From positions 1,054,001 through 1,118,000 of the forward strand of contig NHNW01000006.1 in NCBI GenBank assembly GCA_002786025.1: 64,000 nt of DNA, read 5' to 3'. Positions within the stretch are counted from its first letter, which is position 1; each line of letters begins with the position of its first letter. The position numbers and the translations under genes are program-made. Origin of the DNA: Zasmidium citrigriseum (lineage: Eukaryota > Ascomycota > Dothideomycetes > Mycosphaerellales > Mycosphaerellaceae). This document shows, piece by piece, positions 1-12,716 of the stretch. The notes under the pieces are model-generated. The model did no database searches. It was not told the DNA's origin and saw only the letters and a program-made list of their open reading frames with translations.

Positions 1-3000
1 TCTCGGTCGACTTTTGGTAGACTGGCTCGAGGACTTTGAAGACCGAGTTGAGTTGCTCTCTCTTCTTGTAGAACACCAGTGTTCGTTCCTTCATCTTACC
101 AGTCACGAAGAATCCTACGTCCCTGCTTCCTGAGAGCTTTTGCGGTGCTTTGCGACCGTCGTCTTTCGCCGGTGCGGGTCCAGCGCGGTCGTTCGGACAT
201 ATGACATCCAGGTGGTAGGCGATGAGCGATTTATCTGATATCAGCAAGAACAAGTTGAACTCCTCCAGCACGGCGACTTGCGTGACTCGGGTCATGGAGA
301 TGGCCTAGAAAAGAGTTAGCAGTGGAAATAAAAGACCAGTCCCGTTCTTTACTCACCTTTGTCCAACCGCGCGGATTGTCCAGTTCAGAAATGTACACGC
401 CGTAGTCAGTTCCAACCGCCACCATTTGCTTGCCAGGGTATGGAGTCGAGAAGCTCGTCGCACAGTTCACCCTCGCGCGGCATATCGGTCCAGGCCTTCC
501 CGTATCCTTAAATCGGTGCTCGACCTCCTTGATCGCCCTGTCAACTGGAGTGCCTTTGATGGTCACACCCTTACCACTTCCGCCAAATGAATCAAACACG
601 AATGCAGAATCTGCCATGACACGCAATCTGAACGGCTCAGCATTTTGCGCGTGAAGTGCTGCAGCATGCTTTGTCTTGGCTTCTACAATCTTCTCAATCC
701 AGGTCTCTCGAGATTGCTGTGTCAAGGCGAAGAGGGTATATGTCTCCCGGCCGAGATGCTTTATCCTGAGAGGGTACAGTATCCGATCTGCGTCCTTGCC
801 CTCGCCAAGTGAAGTGACTGGATTGAGCGAGTTCGACGATGCCGCGGTGTTGGTATGTGTCAATGGGCCCGGTGACTGGTTGGAAGGCGTCCTGCCTAGC
901 GCTCCGGGGTCCGCAGGTGAAGATGTCCTGCCAGTCGCTTCTCGTACAGAAGTAATACCTCTGATGTAACTTGACTTCTGCACAGGAGGATCGTTCACAC
1001 TGTCCAATATTAGAAGGTCCATGGGGATTGGTAGCCTCGAGACATCGTAGCGATCCGTTTTGCCTCCTTCGCTGACCGTTTGCGGTACAGTTTTGGCCAA
1101 AATCAGGTAGTGGTCGAAAAGAAGTGCATGACAGTCAAGCCAAGTGAAGCGAGTGTTGCCCATGCGTTGGAGGTCCCCACGATGGTAAAGCCGACGCCCG
1201 AAGTGCTCGAGATTCAACTCTACCTCCTTTTGCATTCCCGGTCGCAATATCAAGCGCTGTCCCAGGTCTGCCAGGTCGACCTTTCGTTGCATCTCCGACA
1301 CTCGGTGATCACATTCCAGGGCAACAGCTTTGATTTCCTCGCAGGCAATCTCGAGGTTCGTTTTCTCTTGGCTTGCTTCCTTCATGTTCTTCAACACACT
1401 CTGTATGAGGAATGGATACCTTTGCAGCCGGAGAATCGGGGCTTTTAAGAAGTTGTCGAGAGGCAGACGGTTGGTGGCCTTGTCCTTTTGCGCCCTCTCA
1501 ACGAAGCCCTTGAACTCAAAATTCCTGTCTAGCTCCTGGCGGACCAAGTGATCGGCTCTAGGGAAGTCGTTGGCGTACTCAATGTAGGCAGCCTTGGCTT
1601 TTCGTACCCATTGCCGGAAGATATCGCTGAAGCCAACGATCCATGGGCCCTGCTCCATTTGTCGATACTTCAATTGGGGTAGTAGGTGCTCCTCGTTGGC
1701 CAACTTGACCGCATCGACCTTGCCAAACACATCCTTGATGAATTTGTCTTTCCGCTTGGGCGTTATCACAGATGGCTCAACTCTGGCAAGTTGGTCTCTG
1801 AACACCGTTCGCAGCACGTTGATGGATTCCATGAAGACTTCTTCTGAGGTGACGACTTCATGAAGCACGTTTTGAAGTTCAACTTGCTTCTTGTCCTTCC
1901 CCTCGAGATCTTCCTTCGACAGACCGTAGTAATCGGCCCATCCTTTAGAGCCTCCTGATGGCAGTGACTGCAGATTGACCTTCTTGAGCGATCTTTGGCA
2001 CTTCGGCGAGTAGCATCGCATGCTTGGGATAAGATGGTCGTGCACGGTGGGCGTGTAGCATCCGGACTGTGTGAGCTGGAAAATGACGCCCGAGATGAAT
2101 CCCGGAACGATCTTGACCCATTCCTCTGTTCGCACCAGAGTACCGGCCTCAAACATGTCCAGTACGACCCGATTGCTCAACACTTCTGCGTCTGTGATGT
2201 TCATGGTAGGTACCTTGTTGGTGAACAGCGCGCACAGAGCTTCTTTGACATCAGCCTCCTTGAGTTCAGTGTTCTGCTCGGGATTGGTAACCTGTAGGAG
2301 CCATTTCAGCAGCGACATCAGTGACCAAGGCTCCTCGCACTTCTTGAAGTCAGGTGCTCCTAACTTGGAAGGCGCAAATCGCTTCGCAATCGCCGGCAGA
2401 TCTACCACAACACTGGCACTCGCAGGTGTAGTTTGATCTGAAGAGTACATCGAAGTTCGTGCTTGCTGTTGGCGCAATCTTCTCTCTTCTGCATCGGTCT
2501 TTGATCGCAGGGGTTGAGGTACTTGCGGCGTGTTGCTGTGACTGACCAGTGATGTGGACCGAGGAACGTATTGGCCATGTGCATCTCTCATGTACGCCTC
2601 TGGCGCATTGGGGTAGGGGGGCTGGCCTGGCAAAGGCGGTAGCGCCTTCGCTTCATGTTGGCCAGGAGGCGGTGTTGGGGTATATGGTACAGCAGGGAGG
2701 GGACGCGATGGGTAGGACGTGCTGGCCTGATGGAAAAAGATGTCTGGCGGCTCGTCTGGAAATCGTTCGGGTAGGCCGCTTTCCATTAACGAATACTCGT
2801 CGCCCTCGTCATAGCTCTGTCTTCGCCCGTCTGCAGAAGGCTCCTCCAGACCACCAGTACCGCCGACTTCCACTCGAGCAGCCGGATTGAAAGGCGGGAA
2901 GGGATGTATCGATTCTGAGCCATAGCCATATGATACTCGCGACATTTGCGATGATTGCGAGGCACGCGATCTTCGCATCGAGCTGTGTTGGCTTGATGTG

Positions 3001-4577
3001 TTCTGGCTGTAAACTTCCCCATTCAGCTCACCCCCGGCAGCCAGTTGGCTAGGATCGCCGCCGTATGACATTCGCACGTCGTATCCAGTCATAGTGCTCA
3101 TGTCAACGCCAGCGAAGCTATCACTATCGCTTGCTTCGGTCTGATGTTGTGGGCGTGAATTCCGTTGAGACCCAAGGTTGCTGACCAATGGCATATGGCT
3201 TCCACTGCTGGTTCTCCGCGCATCTTCTTCCTCGGCCAAGCGCATCGCTTCCAACCCTTGAGCGGCCTCTAAATCGCTGTCGCTAGAGTACTGGGCTCCG
3301 TGGGTGGTATGCTGGCGTACGACAGGCGACAAGTGTCCATTGACCGTCCCGTTTCTCGAAGCTCTACTGTCGCGCGAAGAACTGAAGGACGGCGCATGTG
3401 CAGGAGGCTGAAAAGGTGCTGAGCTTATCGATATCGAAGGGCTTCGAGTACCCAGAGACCCTCTCCCAGCATTGCGGACAGCGTTCTCCACTTCTTCGAA
3501 TAATGCATCGCTGTCAAGCTCCTCGTCCCTGCTGAATCCCGTGTGGGTTCGCGTGTTCCGGTGGACATCAAAGTAGTCGTGATCAGCATCCGGCTGGGGC
3601 GGTAAAGGCCTTTCTTGAGGATGTCTGTCCAAAGTGTTGGATCTCGATGGTCCGTGCGCCGGGGGAGTAGGGCCAGGCGTGGAGCTGAGCGGCGACGGCT
3701 GCTGGTACGATCCATATTGCGGGGAGGGCGATTGGTGATTGTTGCTCCCTTGGTGAGATGGAGGCGAGGGTGCCCATCCTCCGGTGCTAGACATCCCCGG
3801 CATAGCAGTCGGCATCGTTGTCGGCTGCCTTTGCAGGTGAATCGATCCCGAATGCGACGGATAGTTGTCCACTGGATATGGAGTCGTCTGAGGAGCACCA
3901 GCTTGTGCGGGCTGTCCATAATGTGAATGTGGAGGAGGTGGCGGGCTCTGAGCTGATTGATATCCGGAGTATTGATGCGCAGGTGGCTGAGGACTGTACT
4001 GGTGCTGTGAGCTATACTGAGACTGTGGTGACTGTGCGTACTGGGGCTGTTGTGGGGAGAAGGATGGTTGCGAGTAATTGGCAGGCGAGTAGGCATACGG
4101 GTCTACCGGACCGCTTGTGCTAGACAGCTGGGTATCTGGATAAGCGGCAGGATTGTAGGCCTGCGGGTATTGGGACTGAGTCTGGTTGAAGCTAGCATAC
4201 GCAGCCGGATTGTAAGATTGTTGCTGCTGCGGATGCGCCGACACTGGAGAGTGATAGTCCTGCGGATTGTACGATTGTTGAGGCGAACCGTAGCCAAATG
4301 TGGTGCTCCTCGGCGATTGGTACTGCTCCTGCTGGTATCCGTAGCCTCTCTGGTCTTGCTGCACAGGTCCACCTTGATATTGGTTGTAGCTCGTCTGTCC
4401 AGGATACTGATACTGCTGCTGTTGTTGCTGCTGCTCATGCGGCTGCGCATATTCCCCTCCATACTGCGGCTGGTATCCCCCATTCTGCGGCGGCGGATGG
4501 TACTGGTTGTACTGGTCGTAGTAGCCCTGTTGCTGCTGCTGACCTTGCTGGTGCTGTCCGCCCTGATAATACGACAT
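1..4577 (-). CDS. rom2: Rom2-type Rho guanine nucleotide exchange factor (partial, runs off left edge)
   Basis: This protein would activate Rho1 at the cell cortex and so drive cell-wall integrity signalling. The first exon (4577 to 357) codes for 1407 residues. The first ~230 are a Gln/Tyr/Pro-rich low-complexity stretch, followed by a Ser-rich region. A DEP-like segment lies near residues 720-860, a DH (RhoGEF) domain near 900-1110, a PH region with a long insert near 1140-1310, and the start of a CNH domain from about 1320. A 52-bp intron (305-356, GTGAGT donor) interrupts the CNH domain. The frame then continues to the window edge without a stop, so the C-terminus is missing. Domain order DEP-DH-PH-CNH is that of fungal Rom1/Rom2. 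The start is the first ATG before the Gln/Tyr-rich stretch. It is divergent from the monooxygenase at 6050. Confidence 0.93.
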
Positions 4578-6049
4578 GGTGGGCGTCGATTGCGTAGATA
4601 TTAATTATGGAGGTAATGTCGCCGTGAAAGTCGTGCGAGGACGGGGGGATCGTTACGTCGGGTCGTCAACTCGTGGTAGTGTCCTGCCAGCAGGCGTGCG
4701 ACGCGAAACAGTGCGCGCAATCCGCATCGAGTCTCGGTCGGGCTGTAGAGGGTCGAAAGATGGTCGCGAGGGGGCGCACGAGGCTATGTCGTCGAGGCGG
4801 AGATTCGGGCGGCCAGGCTGGCCATTGCCTGGTCTTCAACGCGGCTGTGGTGGTAGAGCTGGATGCTTGCTGGCCGGCTGGCGCTTGGACTGCGCTGCTG
4901 TCTCGGCGTGTGATGGCGACGTCAATGCACGTGGAGTCGCGAACCCGTTTAGCGGTTGTGCGGACCACTACCAGACTTCACTGCTGTTGTTGAGAGGAGA
5001 GGAGTTGGAAAGGCTCGAGGACATGGAGGGCAGGGCGGCGTCGATGGATCGCTCGCAGCTCCGACGGGCTGACAAGGCACCACGCCCGATCGAAGACCTT
5101 CACCTGCATGCTTGAACTACAGATACAACTCTACTTCCACGCCTCGACTTCGAAAACATCCGGAGATCCCGTTTCCACGCCATACACGCCGGCTGCCTCC
5201 AGAACCTGCTACCAATCGTGCATGGACTGGACGGTCGACTTTGCCTGATCGGACTGAAGTGAATCTCCTGAACATTGCCATCCTTCACTTCACTCCATCT
5301 TCCTTGGCAGTCCATCGCGCCCACGACTTTTCTCGAGAAGTCTGCCGCGTCTTTTGGCCCCAAGGCAGTGGAGACTTCTTCACGGGCACGCCGCGCTGCA
5401 TCTTGTCCGACTCATCTTGCCTGTCATTCCAGAGAGCCGACACACAACCAGGGAGTCTGCACTTCTCCAGCCTCACTGTGTCCCCAGGGAAAGAGCGCCT
5501 GTCACCGCCACATCTTCAGGACTGTTGGCTGACGCGATCAACGCGTATGACTGCATATCCTGCATCCATTTTCGCTGCACGATCCGAATTATGGAAATCC
5601 CATACGCGAATGCCCTCTATCTTTGGTGTCTTCCACCTGTCTTTACTGACAGAGGCTGACCCACGGTTGGCGTGCCGGATTCTCGTCAATGACCACAAAC
5701 GGAAGCTAATGAACGGGATGGCCGCGCCTTGCACGCAAATGTGAGCTCTTCATTGAGAGCAGCACTATCGATCGTCGCACGCCTGGGAACAGAGTTGTGA
5801 ATGTCCGGAAGGCGTCGAGAAGCTGACTTCGATGGAGCTCCACCTCCACTTGTGCTCCCCTTCACCGAGGGTATCACCCCACATCATCGACATGGTTGCA
5901 AGCACATCTCTATCAACACGTCTCCATGAGCATCTTTTTCGGCAGGTATAAGATCAATGAGATCAGTGTAGGTTCTTTCGTCTTTTTCAATTCAACTCTA
6001 TATTCTACACAGCAAATCACTTCCAGCAGCTCGTGAGGATAACGCCAAC
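4578..6049. other. Divergent intergenic region between RhoGEF and monooxygenase
   Basis: About 1.5 kb holding the two promoters and 5' leaders. The longest open frame (5112-5744) lacks an early ATG and has random-looking composition. I see no gene. Confidence 0.6.
5947..5952 (+). promoter_or_regulatory. TATA box of the flavin monooxygenase gene
   Basis: TATAAG about 100 bp before the ATG at 6050, followed by a pyrimidine-rich stretch, as is common in fungal core promoters. Confidence 0.45.
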
Positions 6050-7918
6050 ATGGGCGATGCACCAAGCAATATTTATGGCGACAATGCTGCCGACGACATT
6101 GCGCAAAACAATCCCACTGCCGAGCGAGATGGCTACCTCATCCCAGAGCAGGATGAGACTGGATACCGAATACGAGAACAACCCTTAGGCACCAAGCGCG
6201 AGGTCAAAGTCATCCTCATGGGCGCCGGCGCTTCAACGCTGAACTTCTTGAAGAAGGCTGAAGAGCAGATGGAGAACATGAAGATCACGGTGTATGAGAA
6301 GAACCACGACGTGGGCGGAACCTGGTTAGAGAATAGGTAGGACATTGTTCGATACCAAGTCGTCATATGCTAATCGCTTTACAGATACCCAGGCTGTGCA
6401 TGCGATATCCCTTCTGTCAACTATCAATTCAGCTGGGCAATCAAACTCTGGTCACACTTCTACTCCTACTCGCCCGAGATCTTCGAATACCTCAAGGACC
6501 TCTATGTAAAGCACGACTTTATCAACAAATACATCAAGCTGAGGCATCAAATCAATCATGTCGAGTGGAATGAAGAGAAGGGGAAATGGGTATTGAAGGT
6601 CAAGAATCTCGAGACCGGAGAAGAATATGAGGACGAGGCGGAATACTTCATCAATGCAGGCGGCGTGCTAAACAACTTCAAATGGCCGGACATTGAAGGT
6701 ATCAATGACTTCAAGGGCAAGTTGATGCACTCAGCAGCATACGAGGAAGGCTACGACTTGAAAGGCAAGAAAGTAGCAGTCCTCGGCGCAGGAAGCAGCG
6801 GCGTCCAAATCGTCGCAAAGATCCAAAAGGACGTCAAACAGCTCTACCACTGGGTCCGCTCGCCCATCTGGATCACGGCAGGCTTCGCACAAACCTGGGC
6901 GGGCACCGATGGAGCGAACTTCGAATACACCCCCGAGCAACTCAAATTCCTGGAAGAGAATCCCAAGAAGTACCTCGAATACCGCAAGCAAGTCGAGAAC
7001 GAACTCAACCAACGCTTCAAATTCATCATCAAAGGCTCCCGAGAAGCCAAAACAGCCCGCGAATTCTCCTACGAGCAAATGGCCCGCAAGATGAACCACG
7101 ACGAACGGCTCTGCGAGAAGATCATCCCAAAGAACTTCAACCCAGGTTGTCGTCGTCCCACGCCCGCTCCAGGATACCTCGAAGCCCTCGTGGCCCCCAA
7201 CGCAACAATCTTCACCGACGCCATCAACAAATTCACCGAGAAAGGCTTCCTCGACCAAGAAGGCAACGAACACACCGTCGACGTCGTAATCTGCGCCACA
7301 GGCTTCGACACCTCCTGGCTCCCCCGCTTCCCCTTCCTTGCCCACGGCAAAGACCTCCGCGACATCTGGACACCAGAAGCAGGCGTGACATCCTACCTCT
7401 CCATCGCGATCCCCACCTTCCCGAACCACTTCTCTTTCTGCGGACCCTACGGGCCCCTAGGCCACGGGTCTTTCATGCCTTTGATCGAACGCTGGACGCA
7501 GTACATGTTCACCGTGATCCGCAAAGCCCAGATTGAAAATATCAAATCTTTCACGCCGAAGATGGCGCCTGCGAGGATGTTCCGTCAACACGCTGATCTC
7601 TTCCTCCAACGTACGGCTTGGACGAGTCCTTGTCGGAGTTGGTTTAAGCAGGGGAAGAAGGATGGACAGGCGGCGATTTGGCCAGGTTCTCGTCTTCACT
7701 TCCTGCACATCATGGAGCAGCCTAGGTGGGAGGATTTTGAGATGGAGTATTGGGATGAGAATACTTTTGCGTTTTTGGGTAATGGTTTTGATACGAGGGA
7801 GTTTGATGGGAGGGATATTACGCATTATCTGGGGCTGCTTGAGGAGGGGAGGGATGTGCAGCCGGAGTATGGGGAGGAGTTGATGAATACTTTGGCGGGG
7901 TGGGCTGTTGGAAAGTAG
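6050..7918 (+). CDS. Flavin-containing monooxygenase of Baeyer-Villiger type
   Basis: An FAD- and NADPH-dependent oxygenase likely to insert oxygen into a ketone or oxidise a heteroatom; the substrate is unknown. Exons 6050-6336 and 6385-7918 are joined across a 48-bp intron with a CTAAT branch point, giving 606 residues, normal for the family. The FAD-binding motif is GAGAST near residue 57, with Thr where the third glycine usually sits. A Baeyer-Villiger-like FxGxxxH stretch lies near 204, but with Tyr where the conserved Trp should be. The NADPH site GAGSSG is near 229. There is no signal peptide. Codon choice changes abruptly near 7530 from C-ending to G/T-ending codons. The neighbours, a permease and an O-methyltransferase, could suit a small metabolic group, but no core synthase is present. 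Confidence 0.88.
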
Positions 7919-8141
7919 AGCCTTATTGAAGACGATAGTATGGTAATCGTTCTGAATGCGAAAGAGAAGATGGTGCAGTCGGAAGCTAGCTAGTCTAGCT
8001 GCACAACCATGTCTGGGGCTGAGGGCTCGGCGTCTGCAGGTGAATGAAGTGAGGCCACAGCTGCTGCGCCATTTTAACACTTCTTTCTTTCACAAGCTCA
8101 CCTGGTCGCCTGATGTCTTGCCTCGATGGGCACACAGGCTA

Positions 8142-8180
8142 TAGCAGTGCCCCAAAAGGCTAGCAGTGCCCCCCAAAAGG
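8142..8180 (+). repeat. Tandem pair of ~19-bp direct repeats
   Basis: Two adjacent copies beginning TAGCAGTGCCCC and ending AAAAGG (8142-8159 and 8161-8180). They differ only in the length of the C run. Confidence 0.7.
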
Positions 8181-8743
8181 CGAAGTTCGGTTCGGCTTAA
8201 GTAAATCTATAGGTAATCTCGTTGTCTCACTGGCCCGAACTTGAAAGCGAGAGTCCGGAGCAAGCCGACAAGGACAGAAGTTGGCCCGGACTCAGATCTC
8301 GAAGTGGAGTGAAACAAGTGCAGAGATAAGGTGCTTCCAGAACAGAAGCCTGATGAACTTGGCAAATGCGAGAGCGTAACCTCTCCGAAGCTTTGAGCAA
8401 GCAAGAGAGCATGTCGTGTAACAGCGCGAAGTGAAGTCTGGACCGTTTGAGTTTGGGTGGCGTTTTTCGGTTCAAGCACAGAAAGGTGGAGACCAGGGGA
8501 GGAATTGCGTTATTCACTCACACATGAGAGAAGGCTTGCGACCTTCCTGATAAGAATGCCGGCTGGGCCAAGCAATGTTATCACTTGGTGTGACTGAGCC
8601 GAATGCTACCTATTTGCTGGGCGCGCCGGCCTTGCAGCTTGGCAGGCCACGCGATGGGTGGGTTGAGGGGAGAAGATCGTACTTGGCGCAGCAGCAGAAG
8701 GTGCTACTGAACCGCCGCCGGCGTTGCCTTCCTCTCGTGGTGG

Positions 8744-8751
8744 GTATATAG
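8744..8751 (+). promoter_or_regulatory. TATA box of the amino-acid permease gene
   Basis: GTATATAG about 73 bp before the ATG at 8824. Confidence 0.45.
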
Positions 8752-8823
8752 CCGTCGTGAGCCCTTCGCGCGACGCTGTTTGATCCTGTTCACCCATTCG
8801 AGTGCTGCTGATTGACAGTCATC

Positions 8824-10802
8824 ATGGCGATCTGGGACCGGAAGTCGTCCATCTCTGAGGAGCAGCAGCAACAGCACGGCATCATGGATATGGAAAAGGC
8901 GCCTTACCAGCTCGAGCAGTATGGCTCGCCTGAGTCGCCCAAGATCGGAGGACTCAGTGAGCCTGCCGATCCGAGTCACAGTCTCCATCGTGGACTTCAG
9001 GCGAGACAGGTCTCTATGATTGCGATTGGAGGTATGTGCCTTGCCCTTTGCCTTAAGAGACATTTACTGATTTATTGGTCTTCAGGTGCAATTGGAACGG
9101 GCCTCATCATCGGTACGTAAAGCAAAGATACGCATGTCTGAGACATTAATTGACCTTCTGGCTTTTACTTTCAGGTACTGGTTCTGCCCTCGCGAATACG
9201 GGGCCAGCCTCGATTCTCATCTCGTACACGCTCGTCGGAATGCTCGTCTACGTTGTCATGGCCGCTCTGGGCGAGATGGCTACCTGGTTGCCCGCCGCTG
9301 GTGGTTTCGCTGTCTACGCTGATCGATGGGTTGATCCTGCTCTTGGTTTCGCTCTCGGTTATACGTACTGGTTCAAGTACATCATCACGACTCCGAATCA
9401 GCTGACGGCCGCTGCTCTGGTTATTCAGTACTGGCTTCCACGAGAGCAGGTCAATCCTGGAGTCTGGATTACGGTCTTCCTGGTTGTCATTGTGGTGATC
9501 AATGTTCTGGGGATCAAGTACTTCGGAGAGCTGGAGTTCTGGCTGTCATCGATCAAGGTTCTTGTCATCATTGGCTTGATCATCCTGTCTCTGGTCATCG
9601 CTCTTGGTGGTGCCGATGGCGACCGTCGAGGCTTCAGATACTGGAACAACCCGGGTGCTTTCAACGAATACGTCGGAACTGGTGCCACGGGCAGATTCAC
9701 AGCCGTGTGGCAGGGCATGGTCACGGCTGTCTTTGCTTATCTGGGCACTGAATTGGTTGGTGTCACCGTTGGTGAGTTTATTGACGTCTCAAATACCTAT
9801 CGGCCAAGCTAACACAAGCTTTCTCTTCACGCAGGCGAGGCTCAGAACCCAAGAAAGAACATTCCGCGGGCCATCAAGCTGACCTTCTGGCGTATCGCGA
9901 TCTTCTACGTCGTCTCGGTTATCTTGCTTGGCATGTGCGTGCCTTACGACTCCGAGGAGCTTGTCTTCGCTACCAAGTCTTCTACCTCCGCGGCTGCTTC
10001 GCCTGTGAGTATTCGTACAAGAGGATGAACCCAAGACTGCGGCTGACAATCCTACCAGTTCGTTGCTGCCATCAAGCTTGCAGGAATTGATGTCCTACCG
10101 GGCTTTCTTAATGCCTGCATCCTCATCTTCGTCTTCTCGGCCTCCAACTCGGATTTGTATATCGCCTCCCGTACCCTCCACGGACTGGCTTTGAAGAGAC
10201 ACGCCCCAGAGTTCATCGCCCGCACGAACAACAGCGGTGTCCCGTACTACGCTCTCGGCATCTCAGCCGCAATCTGCTGTATCGCCTACATGAACGTCTC
10301 GAGCGAGTCGACAACCGTGTTTGGCTACTTCGTCAACCTCGTCAGTATCTTCGGCCTCCTGACCTGGATCTCCATCCTTGTCAGCCACATCTACTTCGTC
10401 AAGGCCCGCCGCGCTCAAGGCGTGCACGATAAGAGCCACGAGCTGCGCTACAAGTCTCCTTTTGGCCTCTGGGGCAGCTATGTCGCTCTCGCATTCTGCT
10501 GTCTGATCGCCCTGACGAAGAACTTCACCGTCTTTGTGCCCAACCCGGAAAAGTATGGCAGCTTCGACTACAAGAACTTTATCACTGGATATCTGGGCAT
10601 TCCACTTTATCTGCTCATGATTGTCGGTTTCAAGTTCATCAAGAAGACGCATCAGGTCAAGCCGCATGAGGCTGATCTATACACCGGCAAGGATGTCATT
10701 GACCGCGATGAACAGGAATGGATTGAGAAGGAGGCGGCTGAGAGAGCTGCTGGACGTGGCGGAGGATGGCTGTACCGTCACTCGATCGGATACATATTCT
10801 AG
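8824..10802 (+). CDS. Amino-acid permease (AAT/GAP-type, APC superfamily)
   Basis: A plasma-membrane transporter that would import amino acids with protons. The five exons are 8824-9031, 9086-9112, 9175-9771, 9835-10004 and 10059-10802, giving 581 residues; exon 2 is only 27 bp. The hydrophilic N-terminus leads into the family signature MIAIGGAIGTGLIIGTG, which is assembled across two introns, and then about twelve membrane segments. The consensus GEMATWLP motif and the conserved ASRTLHGLA loop are present. The C-terminal cytosolic tail is rich in charged residues. The start is the ATG at 8824, after a TATA box. Substrate range cannot be told from sequence. Confidence 0.93.
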
Positions 10803-11234
10803 ACGGGCAGATGGCAACCTGCCACGAGTTCGACGATTTTCAATGAAGATGTGCGAAAGCACCGTTGCTTGAAGCCCCTTCCCCAAGACATTTGTCAACT
10901 GAGAAAGAAGATATACAGCGGGCTATAACCCGAACGCATGGCAGCAGCATTGCCTGTCCCTGGTAAGTGTCGATCCCTGTGGCGTCATATCGAGCTTCGC
11001 ACACGGCGGCGACCTTCAAAGGATCACCAATCTAGCGCTACAATAACCCGAACAGTCGCGAGCTTGGTGTTGAGCTCAGGGCGATAGCGGCAGTACCTAC
11101 CTCCATTCGGCACCTCTGTGCCTGAAGACCCACTCCACGATCCTTGGGCAACCAAACATGAGGCACAGCAGATGATCTCTGAGTCGCTCTTTTCCCACTT
11201 CACTTCGCATCAACAGCATCACCGGCCAGACAAG
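10803..11234. other. Intergenic region before the O-methyltransferase
   Basis: About 430 bp. An in-frame upstream ATG at 11118 would add 39 residues to the methyltransferase, but they do not look like the family N-terminus. Nothing else was seen. Confidence 0.55.
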
Positions 11235-12716
11235 ATGACGACCAAAATCATCGAGCTCTCGAACATCATCGCCGAGAACACGAAGATCGTCGACGAATAC
11301 TTCAAGAAAAATGGGCACCCAACGCCCTCATTCGATCTCGACGGCCCAGCACGGATCATGATTCCGCCAGAAAACAAGGAAGCCTCAGACGCACTGACAG
11401 CAGTCCTGGGCGCAACGAAAGATCTAAACCTTCTCATGAGAGGGCCGACGGGAACGCTCATGACCATCAGCGTACGCCTTGCCCTCCTCTCACCTCTCAA
11501 AACCCTGCTAACAAAACCGTCAGCCCAACGACTGCCTCAGCCTGCAAGCCGTCTATCGCTTCAAAGTCGCCCAAACGCTTCCTGTAGGCGAAGAGTGGTC
11601 TTTCGAACGGCTTTCTGAGGCTGTGGGGTTGAATGTCATTGATTTGAGGAGGTTGCTGAGACATGCTATGTGTAATCATATCTTTTGTGAGCCGATGGCG
11701 GGGCTTGTGAAGCATACGGCGACTTCGCGGTTGTTGGCGGAGAGTGAGTTGATGCAGAATTTTGTGGGGATTACGATGGAGGAGAAGTTTCGGGCTTCTG
11801 GTAGAGTGGTCGATGCGTTGGAGAAGTATGATGGGGCTCATGCTCCGGAGCAGTCGGTGAGTCAACTTCTTGCTTCTTGTTCTCTCGCGTTCGTGGCTGA
11901 TGGGATTCAGGGCTTCAGCATGGCCTTTGATACCGATAGAGGCTTCTATGCGGAGATGGAGGCCCATCCAGAGCGTGGCCGTCGTTTTGCAGGTGCCATG
12001 AGCACATTTGGTTCCATGATCCCACTTGAACCTCTTTTGAATGCCTTTGACTGGGGCTCCTTTGGCAGAGCGCTCATCGTTGATGTGGGCGGAGCTTGGG
12101 GGTGAGTCGTCTACACAGTCCACGAGCTTGAACAAGATCTAATCCTGTATAAACAGACAGGTCCCGATAGGACTTGCCAAACGATTCCCTGACCTCACCT
12201 TCATCGTCCAAGATCTTCCTGGCGTCGTCGCAGAGGGCCCGTCCAAGGTTCCCGCGGACATCATCGATCGCTTCCAGTTCATGCCGTATTCGATTCTCGA
12301 AGAGCAACCAGTCAAAGGCGCCCCCATCTACTTCTTCCGAGCGATCTTCCACAACTGGCCAGATGAGTCGTGTGTTCAGATTTTGAAGAACCAGATCCCG
12401 GCGATGAAGAAGGGGACTCGTATCGTTATTGACGATAGTACCTTGCATGAGCCCAACACGCTACCTGCGGCCGTAGAGAAGCGCAGAAGGTGTGTTTCAA
12501 ATTTCCTCTCTTAGCCTCACCTTGCCTCGGAGGCAGCGACTGACCAACGTTTTCTCTAGATCCATGGACCTTAGCATGCTGACGTGGTTCGGCTCCCGAG
12601 AGCGAACGGTCGATGACTGGGAGAAGATGCTCAAAGATGCAAGTCCTGCCTTCCACCTTCGCAGCGCAAAGCCTTCCGGTACGAGCTATGTGCTCGATGT
12701 CGAGTGGACTGGGTAA
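11235..12716 (+). CDS. SAM-dependent O-methyltransferase (plant/fungal COMT type)
   Basis: Transfers a methyl group from SAM to a hydroxyl of an aromatic or polyketide-like acceptor; the acceptor is unknown. The five exons are 11235-11471, 11524-11856, 11911-12101, 12157-12489 and 12560-12716, giving 416 residues. An N-terminal winged-helix dimerisation region is followed by the SAM-binding motif DVGGAWG near residue 246. The catalytic-base segment RAIFHNWPDESC near 314-325 contains the family His; the Asp that often follows it is Asn here. The second intron (54 bp) has no stop and a length divisible by three, so its retention would simply add 18 residues. The start at 11235 is chosen because the family N-terminus begins there. 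It follows the permease on the same strand. Confidence 0.9.

Larger units (their letters stand above)
7919..8823. other. Intergenic region before the amino-acid permease
   Basis: About 0.9 kb with the 3' end of the monooxygenase, a short imperfect direct repeat at 8142-8180 and the permease promoter. No gene was recognised. Confidence 0.6.

Noticed and set aside
5112..5744. 210-codon plus-strand open frame upstream of the monooxygenase
   Set aside because: It begins with TTG, has no early ATG and its composition resembles random translation.
6731..7429. 232-codon minus-strand frame
   Set aside because: Shadow of the C-ending codons of the monooxygenase; its Val/Glu/Gly/Phe-rich composition is a reverse-complement artefact.
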